Shown one piece after another: positions 7,441-16,587 of a stretch of 64,000 bases of DNA. The first letter of the stretch is position 1, and every line of letters starts with the position of its first letter. Source of the DNA: an uncultured Bacillaceae bacterium (lineage in GTDB: Bacteria; Bacillota; Bacilli; Bacillales; Bacillaceae_L); the NCBI GenBank assembly GCA_947497585.1, contig CANMHG010000007.1, forward strand, positions 124,001 to 188,000, in the 5' to 3' direction. The notes beneath the pieces were generated by a model. That model ran no database searches. It was not told the origin of the DNA and saw only the letters and a list, made by a program, of their open reading frames with translations. Made by a program: the position numbers and the translations under genes.

Positions 7441-9525
7441 CTAAAACCAATCAAATATCTTCTTAAACCAGCCTTTATCCTTATCTGGATCTTCCTCTGG
7501 CTGTTTTTCTTCATCTATTTCTTCATAATGATCCACATGATCCATACAGTATTCTGTAGGCTCTGTCCCTTTTACATAATAAGTGAGTCTTGATATTGGA
7601 CAGGCATTTGTAGCAAGTTTACCGTTGTCAGGATTAACATAGACACCGATCACACCTTCAGTCGGCTTAAAGGCAGCAACATTTTTTCCTGTATGAGCCT
7701 CTTCCATAAAGTCAGCCCAGATTTTCTTAGCGTATTGTTTTTCTGCAGTTAATGTTATTCTTTCATCTCGGTCATAGCCGGTCCAAATTCCAGCTACAAG
7801 CTGTGGTGAATAGCCAATCATCCAGCTATCTGTTTTCGTACTTCCTGTTTTTCCGGCGTATTGACGCGTTAAGGAATTCGTAATGGTTTGACCAGTTACA
7901 CGAGTATAATCATTTAACTTTGCATCGAATATTCCTGTCATCATATGTGTTGTCACAAATGCAAGGTTCGGATCAAGAACTTGTTCCTTGCTTTGTTCAG
8001 CTTCATAGATTACATCACCTTTATGATCAACAACCTTTTTTATAAAAACGGGAGTGATTTTTTGACCACCATTGCCAATGACACCATATGCATTTACCAT
8101 ATCAATGACTCTAACAGTAGAAGTACCAAGTGCTAAAGAAGGCACGTTTACTAGGTCGCTTGTAACACCTAGTTTTTTTGCCATATTCACAAGTGAATTT
8201 TCTCCTATAAAAACATGGGTTTTAACTGCGAAAACATTATCAGATAAAGCCAATGCTTGAGCTAATGTAATTGTATCGTTGGCATAGTAATTATTGAAAT
8301 TATGAGGTGTATACTTGCTATTTCCATCGTCGTAAAGGAAAGTAGTTACCTCACTTCTTAGTTCAGTAGAAGGGGTAAAGCCATTTTCAAGTGCTGCATA
8401 ATAGAGAAAAGGTTTAAAGGTGGAACCCGGCTGCCTTTCTGCTTGTGTAACACGGTTAAAAGGACTTTCTTCATAGTTCCTTCCACCAATTAATGCCTTT
8501 ACCTCACCTGTATACTGATCCATTGCTACGAATCCGAGTTGAATCTCAGAGTCTGGGTTTACATGTTTGGCTACTTGTTCTTCTGCTACCTTTTGAAGAT
8601 TTGGATCGAGAGTCGTGTAAACACGCAATCCACCCATTTCAATTGTCTTTTCATCGATATTAGTCTGTGTGAGTAATTCCTTTTTAACAGCATCTTGAAA
8701 ATAAGGCGCAATTCTTTCTCTTCCTAAATCTTCACTCTTAAAAAATGCTAGATTTGTTTGATACACTTTTTCTGCTTCTTTTTTTGTAATATATCCATTT
8801 GAAATCATCGAATTTAAGATGATTTTTTGACGACTCTTTGCTTTTTCAAGGTTTTCATAAGGTGAATAACGACTAGGACCTTTGGGGATTCCAGCTAGCA
8901 TGCTTGATTCTGCAAGAGAAAGCTCATTAGCTGACTTGCCAAAGTAGTATTTGGCTGCTGCTTCAATACCATAGGCTCCGTGACCATAATAGATTGTATT
9001 TAAATAGCCTTCCAAAATGTCTTTTTTACTATAGTTAATTTCAAGTCTAATCGTATAAAGAGCTTCAGTAATTTTACGACTCCAAGTTTTATCGTGCTCT
9101 AAAAATAGATTCCTAGCATACTGCTGGGTAATCGTACTCGCACCTTGGACCTTTGCCATTGCTTTAATATCAGCTATAGCTGCTCCGGCAATTCGTTTAT
9201 AATCAAAGCCGTTGTGTTGGTAAAAGTTTCGATCTTCAATAGAAATCGTTGCGTCTATAATTGAAGGTGACATTTCAGAAAGTGGTACCCAATATCTTTT
9301 TTGACCTCGGTGACTTTCCTCAATAATGGTCCCATCACTTGCATAAAACAAGGTTGTTTGTGGTACAGCTAGTGGTGGAGCTCCCTGAGATTTTGCATAG
9401 GCTAGCACACCGAGCAAACCTAGCATGAAAAAGATTGATAGGATTAACCCAATAATAAATAAAGCCCGAAGATACTTAATTGTATTTTTTAAACGCCCAC
9501 TCGTAATGATTTCCAATGTATTCAC
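7441..9525 (-). CDS. pbpG: Class A penicillin-binding protein PbpG (glycosyltransferase/transpeptidase)
   Basis: This 694-residue protein has one N-terminal membrane segment (about residues 20-45). A GT51 glycosyltransferase domain follows with EDRNFYQHNGFD and QGASTITQQYARN, then a transpeptidase domain with the motifs STFK (active serine), SDN and KTGST in order. It polymerises and crosslinks peptidoglycan outside the membrane. Length and synteny fit B. subtilis PbpG (YwhE), a forespore-expressed enzyme of the germ-cell wall. The GTG start at 9525 overlaps its binding site, so a TTG at 9516, better spaced from AGGTGAGG, may be the real start. The C-terminal tail is acidic and rich in E, D, P and K. 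Confidence 0.93.
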   Translation of the reverse strand: MNTLEIITSGRLKNTIKYLRALFIIGLILSIFFMLGLLGVLAYAKSQGAPPLAVPQTTLFYASDGTIIEESHRGQKRYWVPLSEMSPSIIDATISIEDRNFYQHNGFDYKRIAGAAIADIKAMAKVQGASTITQQYARNLFLEHDKTWSRKITEALYTIRLEINYSKKDILEGYLNTIYYGHGAYGIEAAAKYYFGKSANELSLAESSMLAGIPKGPSRYSPYENLEKAKSRQKIILNSMISNGYITKKEAEKVYQTNLAFFKSEDLGRERIAPYFQDAVKKELLTQTNIDEKTIEMGGLRVYTTLDPNLQKVAEEQVAKHVNPDSEIQLGFVAMDQYTGEVKALIGGRNYEESPFNRVTQAERQPGSTFKPFLYYAALENGFTPSTELRSEVTTFLYDDGNSKYTPHNFNNYYANDTITLAQALALSDNVFAVKTHVFIGENSLVNMAKKLGVTSDLVNVPSLALGTSTVRVIDMVNAYGVIGNGGQKITPVFIKKVVDHKGDVIYEAEQSKEQVLDPNLAFVTTHMMTGIFDAKLNDYTRVTGQTITNSLTRQYAGKTGSTKTDSWMIGYSPQLVAGIWTGYDRDERITLTAEKQYAKKIWADFMEEAHTGKNVAAFKPTEGVIGVYVNPDNGKLATNACPISRLTYYVKGTEPTEYCMDHVDHYEEIDEEKQPEEDPDKDKGWFKKIFDWF

Positions 9526-9688
9526 CTCACCTAATACAGACCAAAATGGCCATAGTTCTGCCGATCATTTTCCAACTATCTAACAGTATTAGGCTATAAA
9601 GCTCTTTTTAAACGTGAAACTAGTAAAAAAAGTCTAGTTTTTACTTAGTAGGGCTAAGTAAATGGGAAGGGTAGGTATAACAGGTATC

Positions 9689-9871
9689 TTAACGGACTCA
9701 GAGGATGTTATTTTAATAATTAGGCTACCTTTCATGAACTAACGGACACACAGGCCCTTATTGTAGAAAAACACCTATCTTATTACGTGTTTTTTAGCGA
9801 ATAACAGCCTATGAGTCCGGCAAACCTTCAAAAGCACCTGAAAATGAAGGAATAACGGTCTCTCAGTCCGT
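9689..9871. repeat. Family D four-motif inverted repeat, copy D1
   Basis: Two direct copies of a ~20-bp motif (AACGGACTCAGAGG at 9691; AACGGACACACAGGCC at 9741) are followed by two inverted copies (AATAACAGCCTATGAGTCCG near 9800; AATAACGGTCTCTCAGTCCG near 9850). The same order and spacing recur at 21702-21882. It occupies the pbpG-speE gap. Confidence 0.8.
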
Positions 9872-9886
9872 GAACGAAAATTATAA

Positions 9887-9946
9887 TGTCGAAAAATCAT
9901 TAAACTTCCATAGATTCTTTACATTTTCGACACTTTACTCTATACT
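9887..9946 (+). promoter_or_regulatory. speE promoter with two Spo0A-type boxes
   Basis: TTTACA (9918-9923) and TATACT (9941-9946), 17 bp apart, form a good sigma-A promoter. TGTCGAAAA occurs at 9887 on the plus strand and again inverted, with TTCGACA at 9926-9932 inside the promoter spacer. Both match the Spo0A box TGTCGAA exactly. Repression of speE by Spo0A is inferred from position only. Confidence 0.55.
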
Positions 9947-9966
9947 TTTTTCGTTAGCTAAGAATC

Positions 9967-10059
9967 ATGGAAATACAGGAAAATAATACCTTTAAACACA
10001 TAGATGAAATAGTTAATTTTTGGTTTGAAATGTTACCTAAAGGGTACTCTAAAAAATAA
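9967..10059 (+). other. Possible 30-codon leader ORF upstream of speE
   Basis: Within the ~140-nt speE leader an ATG at 9967 opens a frame beginning MEIQENNTFKHIDEIVNFWF and closing at 10059, 30 nt before the speE start. The ribosome binding site is poor, so translation is doubtful. Polyamine genes in other organisms are sometimes controlled by leader peptides, which is the only reason to record it. Confidence 0.15.
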
Positions 10060-10089
10060 TATGCTTATTTAGGAAAGGGAGTTGCTAAA

Positions 10090-10917
10090 GTGGAATTATG
10101 GTTTACTGAAAAACAAACAGAGAATTTTGGAATTACGGCAAAAATTAAACGTACGTTACATACAGAACAAACAGAGTTTCAAAAGCTTGATATGGTAGAA
10201 ACAGAAGAATTCGGCAACATGCTACTTTTAGATGGGATGGTTATGACAACAACTAAAGATGAGTTTGTCTACCATGAGATGGTTGCACATGTACCTTTAT
10301 TCACACATCCAAATCCAGAGAATGTTCTAGTTGTTGGTGGTGGAGACGGTGGAGTAATCCGTGAAGTTCTTAAACACCCTAGCGTGAAAAAAGCAACATT
10401 AGTCGATATCGATGGAAAAGTAATTGAGTACTCTAAGAAGTACTTACCTGAAATCGCTGGAAAATTAGAAGATCCACGTGTAGACGTACAAGTAGATGAT
10501 GGCTTCATGCACATCGCTCAAAGTGATAATGTATATGATGTAATCATGGTTGATTCTACTGAGCCAGTTGGACCTGCAGTAAACTTATTTACAAAAGGAT
10601 TTTACGCTGGAATTTCAAAAGCACTTAAAGAAGATGGTGTTTTTGTCGCTCAAACGGACAACCCTTGGTTTACTCCAGAGTTAATTACGAATGTACAACG
10701 TGATGTGAAGGAGATTTTCCCAATCACGCGTTTATATACAGCAAACATTCCAACATACCCAAGTGGTTTATGGACGTTTACAATCGGTTCGAAAAAGCAT
10801 GATCCACTTGAAGTAAGTGAAGAGCGCTTCCACGAAATTGAAACAAAATATTATACTAAAGAGCTACACAAAGCAGCATTTGTTTTACCTAAATTTGTAG
10901 CTGACTTAATCAAATAA
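10090..10917 (+). CDS. speE: Spermidine synthase (polyamine aminopropyltransferase)
   Basis: This 275-residue protein transfers an aminopropyl group from decarboxylated S-adenosylmethionine to putrescine. Visible signatures are [10 protein letters not shown], the nucleotide-binding glycine loop [12 protein letters not shown] (near residue 80), the acidic VDIDGKVIE, and [10 protein letters not shown] with the catalytic aspartate. It aligns essentially end to end with B. subtilis SpeE from memory. The start is GTG 10090 behind AAAGGGAG. speB follows 64 bp later, so agmatine-derived putrescine and its conversion to spermidine are coded together. Confidence 0.96.
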   Translation: MELWFTEKQTENFGITAKIKRTLHTEQTEFQKLDMVETEEFGNMLLLDGMVMTTTKDEFVYHEMVAHVPLFTHPNPENVLVVGGGDGGVIREVLKHPSVKKATLVDIDGKVIEYSKKYLPEIAGKLEDPRVDVQVDDGFMHIAQSDNVYDVIMVDSTEPVGPAVNLFTKGFYAGISKALKEDGVFVAQTDNPWFTPELITNVQRDVKEIFPITRLYTANIPTYPSGLWTFTIGSKKHDPLEVSEERFHEIETKYYTKELHKAAFVLPKFVADLIK

Positions 10918-10928
10918 AATAAGAAAAA

Positions 10929-10954
10929 AAGGGCGCCTGGTGTTGGGCGCCTCT
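10929..10954 (+). terminator. GC-rich hairpin between speE and speB
   Basis: GGCGCC pairs with GGCGCC across an 8-nt loop, followed by TCTTATCT rather than a true T run. It may partly terminate or stabilise the speE message; speB starts 28 nt later. Confidence 0.4.
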
Positions 10955-10981
10955 TATCTATGAAAAACGGAGGAATGTAAA

Positions 10982-11854
10982 ATGCGTTTTGACGAAGCTT
11001 ATTCAGGTAATGTGTTTATAAAAAGTCATCCAAACTTTGAGGAAAGTAAAGCAGTTCTTTATGGAATGCCAATGGACTGGACAGTAAGTTACCGACCCGG
11101 TTCACGCTTTGGTCCTGCTCGTATTCGTGAAGTATCAATTGGGTTAGAAGAGTATAGTGCTTATTTAGACCGCCATTTAGAAGAAGTGAAATACTTTGAT
11201 GCGGGAGATATCCCACTACCTTTTGGCAATCCACAAAAAAGCCTTGATGAGATTGAGAGCTTTGTTGATAAAGTCCTTGCTGAAGATAAATTTCCTTTAG
11301 GTATGGGCGGAGAGCACTTAGTGTCTTGGCCTGTTATTAAAGCGATGTATAAAAAGTATCCTGATTTAGCAATCATCCACATGGATGCACATACAGATTT
11401 ACGTGATGATTATGAAGGTGAACCCTTATCACATTCAACACCTATTAAAAAGGCTTGTGAGCTAATCGGTCCTAAAAACGTTTACTCATTTGGAATTCGT
11501 TCAGGAATGAGAGAAGAATTTCAATGGGCTAAAGAAGTAGGAATGCACATCTCAAAATTTGAGGTACTTGAGCCATTAAAAGAAATCCTACCAACACTAG
11601 CAGGACGTCCAGTTTATGTAACGATTGACATCGATGTATTAGACCCTGCTCACGCACCTGGAACAGGAACAGTAGACGCAGGTGGAATCACATCAAGAGA
11701 ACTACTAGCATCCATCCACGAAATCGCTAGATCAAACGTAAACGTCGTCGGCGCAGACCTAGTAGAAGTAGCACCAATCTACGACCCATCAGAACAAACA
11801 GCCAACACAGCAAGCAAACTCATCCGCGAAATGATCTTAGGCTGGGTAAAATAA
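10982..11854 (+). CDS. speB: Agmatinase
   Basis: The 290-residue ureohydrolase converts agmatine to putrescine and urea using two manganese ions. The metal ligands are visible in order: GMGGEHLVSWP (His near residue 112), HMDAHTD (near 136) and TIDIDVLDPAHAPGTGT (near 216). The ATG follows GGAGGAATGTAAA. It is the second gene of the polyamine pair. The last 58 codons are unlike the body: all 13 two-fold or Ile pyrimidine-ending codons end in C, whereas T endings are common at the start of the gene. A family B repeat lies downstream. Confidence 0.96.
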   Translation: MRFDEAYSGNVFIKSHPNFEESKAVLYGMPMDWTVSYRPGSRFGPARIREVSIGLEEYSAYLDRHLEEVKYFDAGDIPLPFGNPQKSLDEIESFVDKVLAEDKFPLGMGGEHLVSWPVIKAMYKKYPDLAIIHMDAHTDLRDDYEGEPLSHSTPIKKACELIGPKNVYSFGIRSGMREEFQWAKEVGMHISKFEVLEPLKEILPTLAGRPVYVTIDIDVLDPAHAPGTGTVDAGGITSRELLASIHEIARSNVNVVGADLVEVAPIYDPSEQTANTASKLIREMILGWVK

Positions 11855-11866
11855 AGAACAACTTTA

Positions 11867-11909
11867 AAAAGCCGTACTATTGAAAAATATAGTATGGTTT
11901 CTTTGTTTT
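11867..11909 (+). terminator. Intrinsic terminator of speB
   Basis: AAGCCGTACTAT pairs with ATAGTATGGTTT (two G-U pairs) across a short A-rich loop, followed by TTTCTTTGTTTT. Confidence 0.75.
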
Positions 11910-11970
11910 AATTTAAGTGGAAGCTTCAATGTCAGTTTTCATTGGGATTGTTACACATAGTTATTAGCAA

Positions 11971-12116
11971 GAGTGTATTGAAGCGGAAGGCAATTGACTC
12001 CTGCGGGAAGTGAGGAAAGGTCCAGACCCCGCAGGGGCAGCGCACCGAGGAGGCTCGACTTCCTCCCCGCGGAAAGCAATTGCCTGCAGCGCAAAGGAAC
12101 GGTCTAGCTTCAAAGT
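11971..12116 (+). repeat. Family B intergenic repeat, copy B2
   Basis: This is the standard element with left end GAGTGTATTGAAGCGGAAGG and right end CTTCAAAGT. Its stem reads GGCAATTG with CAATTGCC where other copies have GGCACTTG with CAAGTGCC, a paired substitution that keeps complementarity. Confidence 0.92.
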
Positions 12117-12142
12117 AGTATTTTTAAAACCTTCACCAACGA

Positions 12143-12171
12143 TTGAAGTTTCAACAAAGAATGATTATACT
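12143..12171 (+). promoter_or_regulatory. Sigma-A promoter for ywiB-argS
   Basis: TTGAAG (12143-12148) and TATACT (12166-12171) are separated by exactly 17 bp. No T-box element lies between this promoter and ywiB, so argS does not appear to be tRNA-attenuated here. Confidence 0.7.
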
Positions 12172-12243
12172 TATTAAGTTATATGGAATACTGATACAAA
12201 TAGCGATTCTAAAGTTACTAAACCTACATACTAAGGAAGTGCA

Positions 12244-12696
12244 ATGCGAGTGAATCAACCTTTAGTGGCTGGACGGCCTATTAAAGTGAAACTAACTACA
12301 GAAATACGCCAAGCCAACCAAAAAGAGAATGTTACAATCGAGGCTAAAGGCCAATACTACATAAAAGATGAAGCGACCTTCCTGCGATTTATTGAAAATA
12401 ACGACACAGGAAACGTAAACACCATTATTAAAATAGCCGATGGAGAAGTCTTAATCCTCCGTTCAGGTGCTGTGAAAATGAGACAGTTCTTCGCAAAAGG
12501 CAAAAAAGCAATAGGAAACTATGAAAGCCCACATGGTGTGTTTGAACTACTTACCGATACAAATAATATTGAATTTACGCCATCAAAGCATTCTCTCAAA
12601 GGAAAACTCTTTCTTGCTTATCAGCTACAAATGCAAGGAGATCAGGTTGGTAGATATGCGATGACCATTACATATGAGGAGGAAAAAGCAAGGTGA
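12244..12696 (+). CDS. ywiB: DUF1934 family protein (YwiB-like)
   Basis: This 150-residue protein is rich in beta strands, consistent with the DUF1934 lipocalin-like barrel, and contains [16 protein letters not shown]. Its function is unknown. The ATG at 12244 follows AAGGAAG. The stop overlaps the argS GTG start by four bases (GTGA), so translation of the two is coupled, as in the B. subtilis ywiB-argS arrangement. That coupling hints at a role tied to arginyl-tRNA synthetase expression, but this is only contextual. Confidence 0.87.
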   Translation: MRVNQPLVAGRPIKVKLTTEIRQANQKENVTIEAKGQYYIKDEATFLRFIENNDTGNVNTIIKIADGEVLILRSGAVKMRQFFAKGKKAIGNYESPHGVFELLTDTNNIEFTPSKHSLKGKLFLAYQLQMQGDQVGRYAMTITYEEEKAR

Positions 12697-14363
12697 ATAT
12701 CGTTGATCAAGTAAAAGAGAAATTAAAAGCGGAAGTAAAAGAAGCGGTCGTGAAAGCGGGTCTAGCAACAGAAGATCAAGTTCCGGACGTTATTTTAGAA
12801 TTGCCAAAGGAAAAAGCACATGGGGATTATGCTACGAATATGGCTATGCAACTAGCAAGAGTGGCGAAAAAGGCTCCACGTATGATTGCAGAAATCATTG
12901 TAGAGAATTTTGATAAATCTAGGGCTTCTATTGAAAAAATTGAAATTGCAGGACCTGGTTTTATCAATTTTTATATGAACAATGGTTATCTAACAGATTT
13001 AGTTCCGACGGTTCTAGAAGCGGGTCAAGCTTATGGAGAAACCAATATAGGAAACAGCCAAAAAGTCCAAGTAGAGTTTGTTTCTGCAAACCCTACAGGT
13101 GATCTTCATTTAGGACATGCTCGTGGTGCAGCTGTCGGTGATACATTATGTAATGTTTTAGCTAAGGCAGGTTATGAGGTTTCACGTGAATACTACATTA
13201 ACGATGCGGGAAATCAGATTAACAATTTAGCTTTATCTGTTCAAGCTCGCTATTTTCAAGCGCTTGGTCAAGATTTCCCAATGCCAGAAGACGGCTATCA
13301 TGGAGCAGACATTGTTGGAATCGGTGCTAAGCTTGTTGAAGAGTTTGGCGATAAATATTCAAATGTATCAGAAGAAGAGCGTCTCGCTTTTTTCCGTGAA
13401 TATGGTCTGAAATATGAGATGGCAAAGCTTCAACATGATCTTAAAGAATTTAGAGTTGAATTTGATGAGTGGTACTCAGAAACTTCTCTTTATCATAACG
13501 GTAAGATTGATGATGCATTGGCAGCACTTCGAGAAAAAGGACATATCTATGAAGAAGAAGGTGCGACTTGGTTCCGATCTACGACATTCGGAGATGATAA
13601 AGACCGTGTGTTAATTAAAAATGATGGCTCTTATACGTATTTAACACCAGACATTGCCTATCATCAGGACAAGCTGAAAAGAGGCTTTGAAAAATTAATC
13701 AACATTTGGGGTGCGGACCATCATGGGTACATTCCTCGAATGAAAGCTGCTATTCAAGCTTTAGGATACGGAGCGGATACATTAGAAGTAGAGATTATTC
13801 AACTTGTTCACCTTTATAAAAACGGTGAAAAGATGAAGATGAGTAAACGAACAGGTAAGGCAGTTACTATGCGTGATTTAATTGAAGAAGTAGGCTTAGA
13901 TGCAGTACGTTACTTCTTCGCAATGAGAAGTTCAGATACACATCTTGATTTTGATCTAGACTTAGCGGTTTCACAGTCGAACGAGAATCCTGTGTATTAT
14001 GCACAATATGCTCATGCTCGTATTTGTAGTATGCTTCGTCAAGGTCAAGAAATGGGTGTGAACCTTGATGGTGAATTGGAACTAGCTCTAATTAGTTCTG
14101 AAAAAGAAGTAGATTTATTGAAAAAGATTGGGGAGTTCCCGGCTGCAGTTTCAGAAGCTGCTGGGAAACGTCTGCCACACCGAATCACAAATTATATCAA
14201 TGAACTAGCTTCTACTCTTCATAGCTTCTATAATGCAGAGAAAGTACTAGATTCAGAAAATATGGATCGTACAAAAGCTCGTCTTGCACTTATGAAAGCA
14301 GTGCAAATTACATTGCAGAATTCATTAGCTTTAATCGGAGTGTCTGCGCCTGAAAAAATGTAA
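12693..14363 (+). CDS. argS: Arginyl-tRNA synthetase
   Basis: The 556-residue class I synthetase charges tRNA-Arg. The HIGH-type motif HLGHARG is near residue 138 and the KMSKR loop near residue 386. An N-terminal additional domain occupies about residues 1-90, and a C-terminal DALR anticodon-binding domain follows, starting around [10 protein letters not shown]. The length is normal for Bacillus ArgS. Translation starts at GTG 12693 inside the ywiB stop, with AGGAGG ten bases upstream. A terminator follows. Confidence 0.97.
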   Translation: MNIVDQVKEKLKAEVKEAVVKAGLATEDQVPDVILELPKEKAHGDYATNMAMQLARVAKKAPRMIAEIIVENFDKSRASIEKIEIAGPGFINFYMNNGYLTDLVPTVLEAGQAYGETNIGNSQKVQVEFVSANPTGDLHLGHARGAAVGDTLCNVLAKAGYEVSREYYINDAGNQINNLALSVQARYFQALGQDFPMPEDGYHGADIVGIGAKLVEEFGDKYSNVSEEERLAFFREYGLKYEMAKLQHDLKEFRVEFDEWYSETSLYHNGKIDDALAALREKGHIYEEEGATWFRSTTFGDDKDRVLIKNDGSYTYLTPDIAYHQDKLKRGFEKLINIWGADHHGYIPRMKAAIQALGYGADTLEVEIIQLVHLYKNGEKMKMSKRTGKAVTMRDLIEEVGLDAVRYFFAMRSSDTHLDFDLDLAVSQSNENPVYYAQYAHARICSMLRQGQEMGVNLDGELELALISSEKEVDLLKKIGEFPAAVSEAAGKRLPHRITNYINELASTLHSFYNAEKVLDSENMDRTKARLALMKAVQITLQNSLALIGVSAPEKM

Positions 14364-14378
14364 TATGTATCAAGAAAG

Positions 14379-14420
14379 CATCTGGTGTTGGGGCTTTTTC
14401 CTGACACCCAGATGTTTTTT
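14379..14420 (+). terminator. Intrinsic terminator of argS
   Basis: CATCTGGTGT pairs with ACACCCAGATG (one bulge) and is followed by six T residues. Confidence 0.85.
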
Positions 14421-14484
14421 GAGTAGAGGGCTATTTTATTGGTCAAAATAAAATGAACTCTAATTATTGGAGGTTTACTAATTA

Positions 14485-14655
14485 ATGAAAGAAGTTATAT
14501 TATCACTTATTACAGGAATTATTGTAGGTTTTTTATTTGCCCTTTTAAAGCTACCTATTCCTGCTCCACCTGCTCTTGCTGGGGTAACTGGGATAGTAGG
14601 AGTTTATCTAGGGTTTAAATTATTTCAAATGGTTGCACCTATGTTTACAAAATAA
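14485..14655 (+). CDS. XapX domain small membrane protein
   Basis: This 56-codon gene encodes two hydrophobic helices split by KLPIPAPPALAGVTGIVGVY. The loop-plus-glycine motif is the XapX (DUF1427) signature. It starts at an ATG with GGAGG 12 nt upstream and ends at a TAA that runs into a terminator. Its function is unknown; it is an integral membrane protein by composition. It lies in the accessory patch between argS and uvsE. Confidence 0.85.
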   Translation: MKEVILSLITGIIVGFLFALLKLPIPAPPALAGVTGIVGVYLGFKLFQMVAPMFTK

Positions 14656-14682
14656 AAAAACCGCCATATTGGTGGTTTTTTT
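14654..14682. terminator. Bidirectional terminator between the XapX and DUF3231 genes
   Basis: AAAAAAACCGCC pairs with GGTGGTTTTTTT across a 5-nt loop. A and T runs on both sides serve the two convergent genes. Confidence 0.9.
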
Positions 14683-14684
14683 AT

Positions 14685-15236
14685 TTAGCTACTATATGTA
14701 TTACCTGGTGGATAATAGTAGGGTGGTACCTTAATCCAACCTCTTTTTCTCATAAGAGTTTTTAAGGTAGTGCCAAAGGTAATAAGTTCTGTATAAAACT
14801 CTATCCAAATTATCCCAAGATCATTTCGTACAACATCAGCTTGTCCTTTTCCACACATAAGCATGAGATTCACAATTTTAAAAGCGACCCCGTTTGTGAT
14901 TTCATCATCCGTTAATTTTACACCTAAAGGTACAGAATTAGGGTCTGATACAGGCTTGGCAGTTGAACTTGGTGGTAAAGAGATACCTTCATTCGCCATA
15001 AATTGGCTAAGTCTTTTTGCTTGAGATTCACACATCTTAATAGCGTCAGTTAACATCTCTTTTACCTCGTCATCAACTGTTGTATTAAGACCTATTTCTT
15101 CATACCGGATAAATTCTTCTAATGTTGCGAGGTATTTCCATACATCACCTACTTCAATTACGTGCAAGGGTGATTTTGGCTCAACATCGAGACGAGTTTT
15201 AAGTAAATTCCAGACAGCCTCTATAGGATTTCCCAT
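14685..15236 (-). CDS. DUF3231 family protein
   Basis: The 183-residue protein ends in LMRKRGWIKVPPYYYPPG, the conserved tail of DUF3231 proteins, and begins with an acidic helical region. Related proteins often carry two such domains; this one has a single domain. Some relatives are linked to spores, but no function is proven. The ATG follows GGAAGGAG with good spacing. It is monocistronic on the minus strand with a shared terminator. Confidence 0.83.
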   Translation of the reverse strand: MGNPIEAVWNLLKTRLDVEPKSPLHVIEVGDVWKYLATLEEFIRYEEIGLNTTVDDEVKEMLTDAIKMCESQAKRLSQFMANEGISLPPSSTAKPVSDPNSVPLGVKLTDDEITNGVAFKIVNLMLMCGKGQADVVRNDLGIIWIEFYTELITFGTTLKTLMRKRGWIKVPPYYYPPGNTYSS

Positions 15237-15370
15237 TTTATTTCCACTCCTTCCATTTACGTTTAATGTGCCCCAACAATAAACTGTGTATGAAAAAATT
15301 TAGTAGTTTTATGAATGCACTCATTATGTTCAGAAAATACTACGAGCAGTAGGAGAGGGGGGAGAAGTGA

Positions 15371-15526
15371 TTGGAGAAGAACAATAAACAAGGTAAGGTA
15401 CCAAATATCTCGGGCTCCTTTCAAATAGCAGATGATAAGCGCCAGCATGATTTGGATACAATGGAAAAAGAACATGATTTAGATGATGAGTCAATGTATT
15501 ACGCCCGTATTTTTATGGAGGATTAA
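15371..15526 (+). CDS. Small acidic hypothetical protein
   Basis: A 51-residue frame starts at TTG 15371 behind a strong purine-rich site (GGGGGGAGAAG) and ends YYARIFMED. It is rich in Asp, Glu, His and Met and has no membrane segment. I do not recognise the family. The good binding site, coding-like composition and a terminator directly after the stop argue that it is real. It is divergent from the DUF3231 gene and convergent with uvsE. Confidence 0.55.
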   Translation: MEKNNKQGKVPNISGSFQIADDKRQHDLDTMEKEHDLDDESMYYARIFMED

Positions 15527-15578
15527 TAAAAGGTGTTCCGCGAGGTAAATGAAAATATACCTTGAGGAACACCTTTTA
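15527..15578. terminator. Bidirectional terminator between the small acidic gene and uvsE
   Basis: AAAAGGTGTTCC pairs with GGAACACCTTTT, with an inner GGTA/TACC stem. It sits between the two convergent stop codons and touches the uvsE stop. Confidence 0.85.
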
Positions 15579-16529
15579 CCATTCGATTGTGCCGCCATCA
15601 ACACGTTTGACACCTCTAATTTTAGAAAGATCTTCAGTAAGTTTAAGGCAGGCTTTATCTTTTTGTTTTGCTTCAATCATAATATCAAAATCATGACCAA
15701 ATTCACGGGCAAGATGAAGAAATGGTATGATAAACTCTGGGTCTACATAATCAGCATGACTTCTAAATTCTTTTTCAGACTTGGGTGAAGAAATATGTAC
15801 TTTAGGGATAATACCGAAATGATTCCAAGTTGAAAATACCTCAGGTAATAAATCTGAAAGGTCCGCTGTACCTAGATTTGCTTGATGATGATGATAATCA
15901 AAGACTAGTGGAATCTGTTCTTTTTTACAGACCTCTAGGGTTTCTTCAGTTGTATACGTCTTGTCATCATTCTCCAGTGTCATCCTCTTTTTTATGTAAT
16001 CTGGTAACTTTACAATGTTTTTATGAAATCTCTCAACTGCCTTAGTTTTGTCCCCGTACGCTCCTCCGACATGGATATTAATATTTGAAACATCAGCTAG
16101 GCCCATTCCATCTAAAAGATCATAATGGTACTGCATATCAATTACTGCATTGTCTGTAATGTGTTCTTTGTCACTTGTGAATAAAGTAAATTGATTCGGA
16201 TGAAAGCTTACACGCATTTTGCTTTTTTTTACGGCTGTTCCAATTTCCTTTAGTTGTTTTTTAAAGACTGACCGATAATCCCACATGACTTCTGGATGAG
16301 TAGCTAAAGGCACTATGGATGATGACATTCGGTAGACATGAATATCATGGGCGATGTTGAAATGAATCATACGTAACGTACTACGTAAATTGTGTGCTGT
16401 GATTTCTTTGAGTTTTTGTATTCTTTCTTTGTCTTGTAGTTGCTGATATCTAGTAAATGTCATGGTTTTGGCGGGTGAGCATTCCCACAGAGATAATGCA
16501 TGTGATACATAGCCCAATCTTATTCTCAA
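15576..16529 (-). CDS. uvsE: UV damage endonuclease UvsE
   Basis: This 317-residue TIM-barrel endonuclease nicks DNA next to UV photoproducts. Family motifs visible are [50 protein letters not shown] and IEAKQKDKA, which carry the His, Asp and Glu metal ligands. The best start is TTG 16529 ([15 protein letters not shown]) with AAGGAGG eight bases upstream, rather than the in-frame GTG or ATG codons further up. It follows clsB on the same strand with 58 bp between, as in B. subtilis ywjE-ywjD. Confidence 0.93.
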   Translation of the reverse strand: MRIRLGYVSHALSLWECSPAKTMTFTRYQQLQDKERIQKLKEITAHNLRSTLRMIHFNIAHDIHVYRMSSSIVPLATHPEVMWDYRSVFKKQLKEIGTAVKKSKMRVSFHPNQFTLFTSDKEHITDNAVIDMQYHYDLLDGMGLADVSNINIHVGGAYGDKTKAVERFHKNIVKLPDYIKKRMTLENDDKTYTTEETLEVCKKEQIPLVFDYHHHQANLGTADLSDLLPEVFSTWNHFGIIPKVHISSPKSEKEFRSHADYVDPEFIIPFLHLAREFGHDFDIMIEAKQKDKACLKLTEDLSKIRGVKRVDGGTIEW

Positions 16530-16558
16530 GCATGTTCCCTCCTTTCTGGACAAGTAAT

Positions 16559-16586
16559 AAGGTCCTTCCCAAAGAAGGAGGGACCT
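16559..16586 (-). other. Hairpin between clsB and uvsE
   Basis: GGTCCCTCC pairs with GGAAGGACC (one G-U pair) just after the clsB stop. No T run follows, so it looks like a message-stability or partial-termination element rather than a full terminator. Confidence 0.5.
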
Positions 16587-16587
16587 G

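Noticed and set aside
12107..12243. T-box riboswitch for argS
   Set aside because: No T-box sequence, specifier stem or terminator/antiterminator pair in the leader; only a sigma-A promoter is visible.
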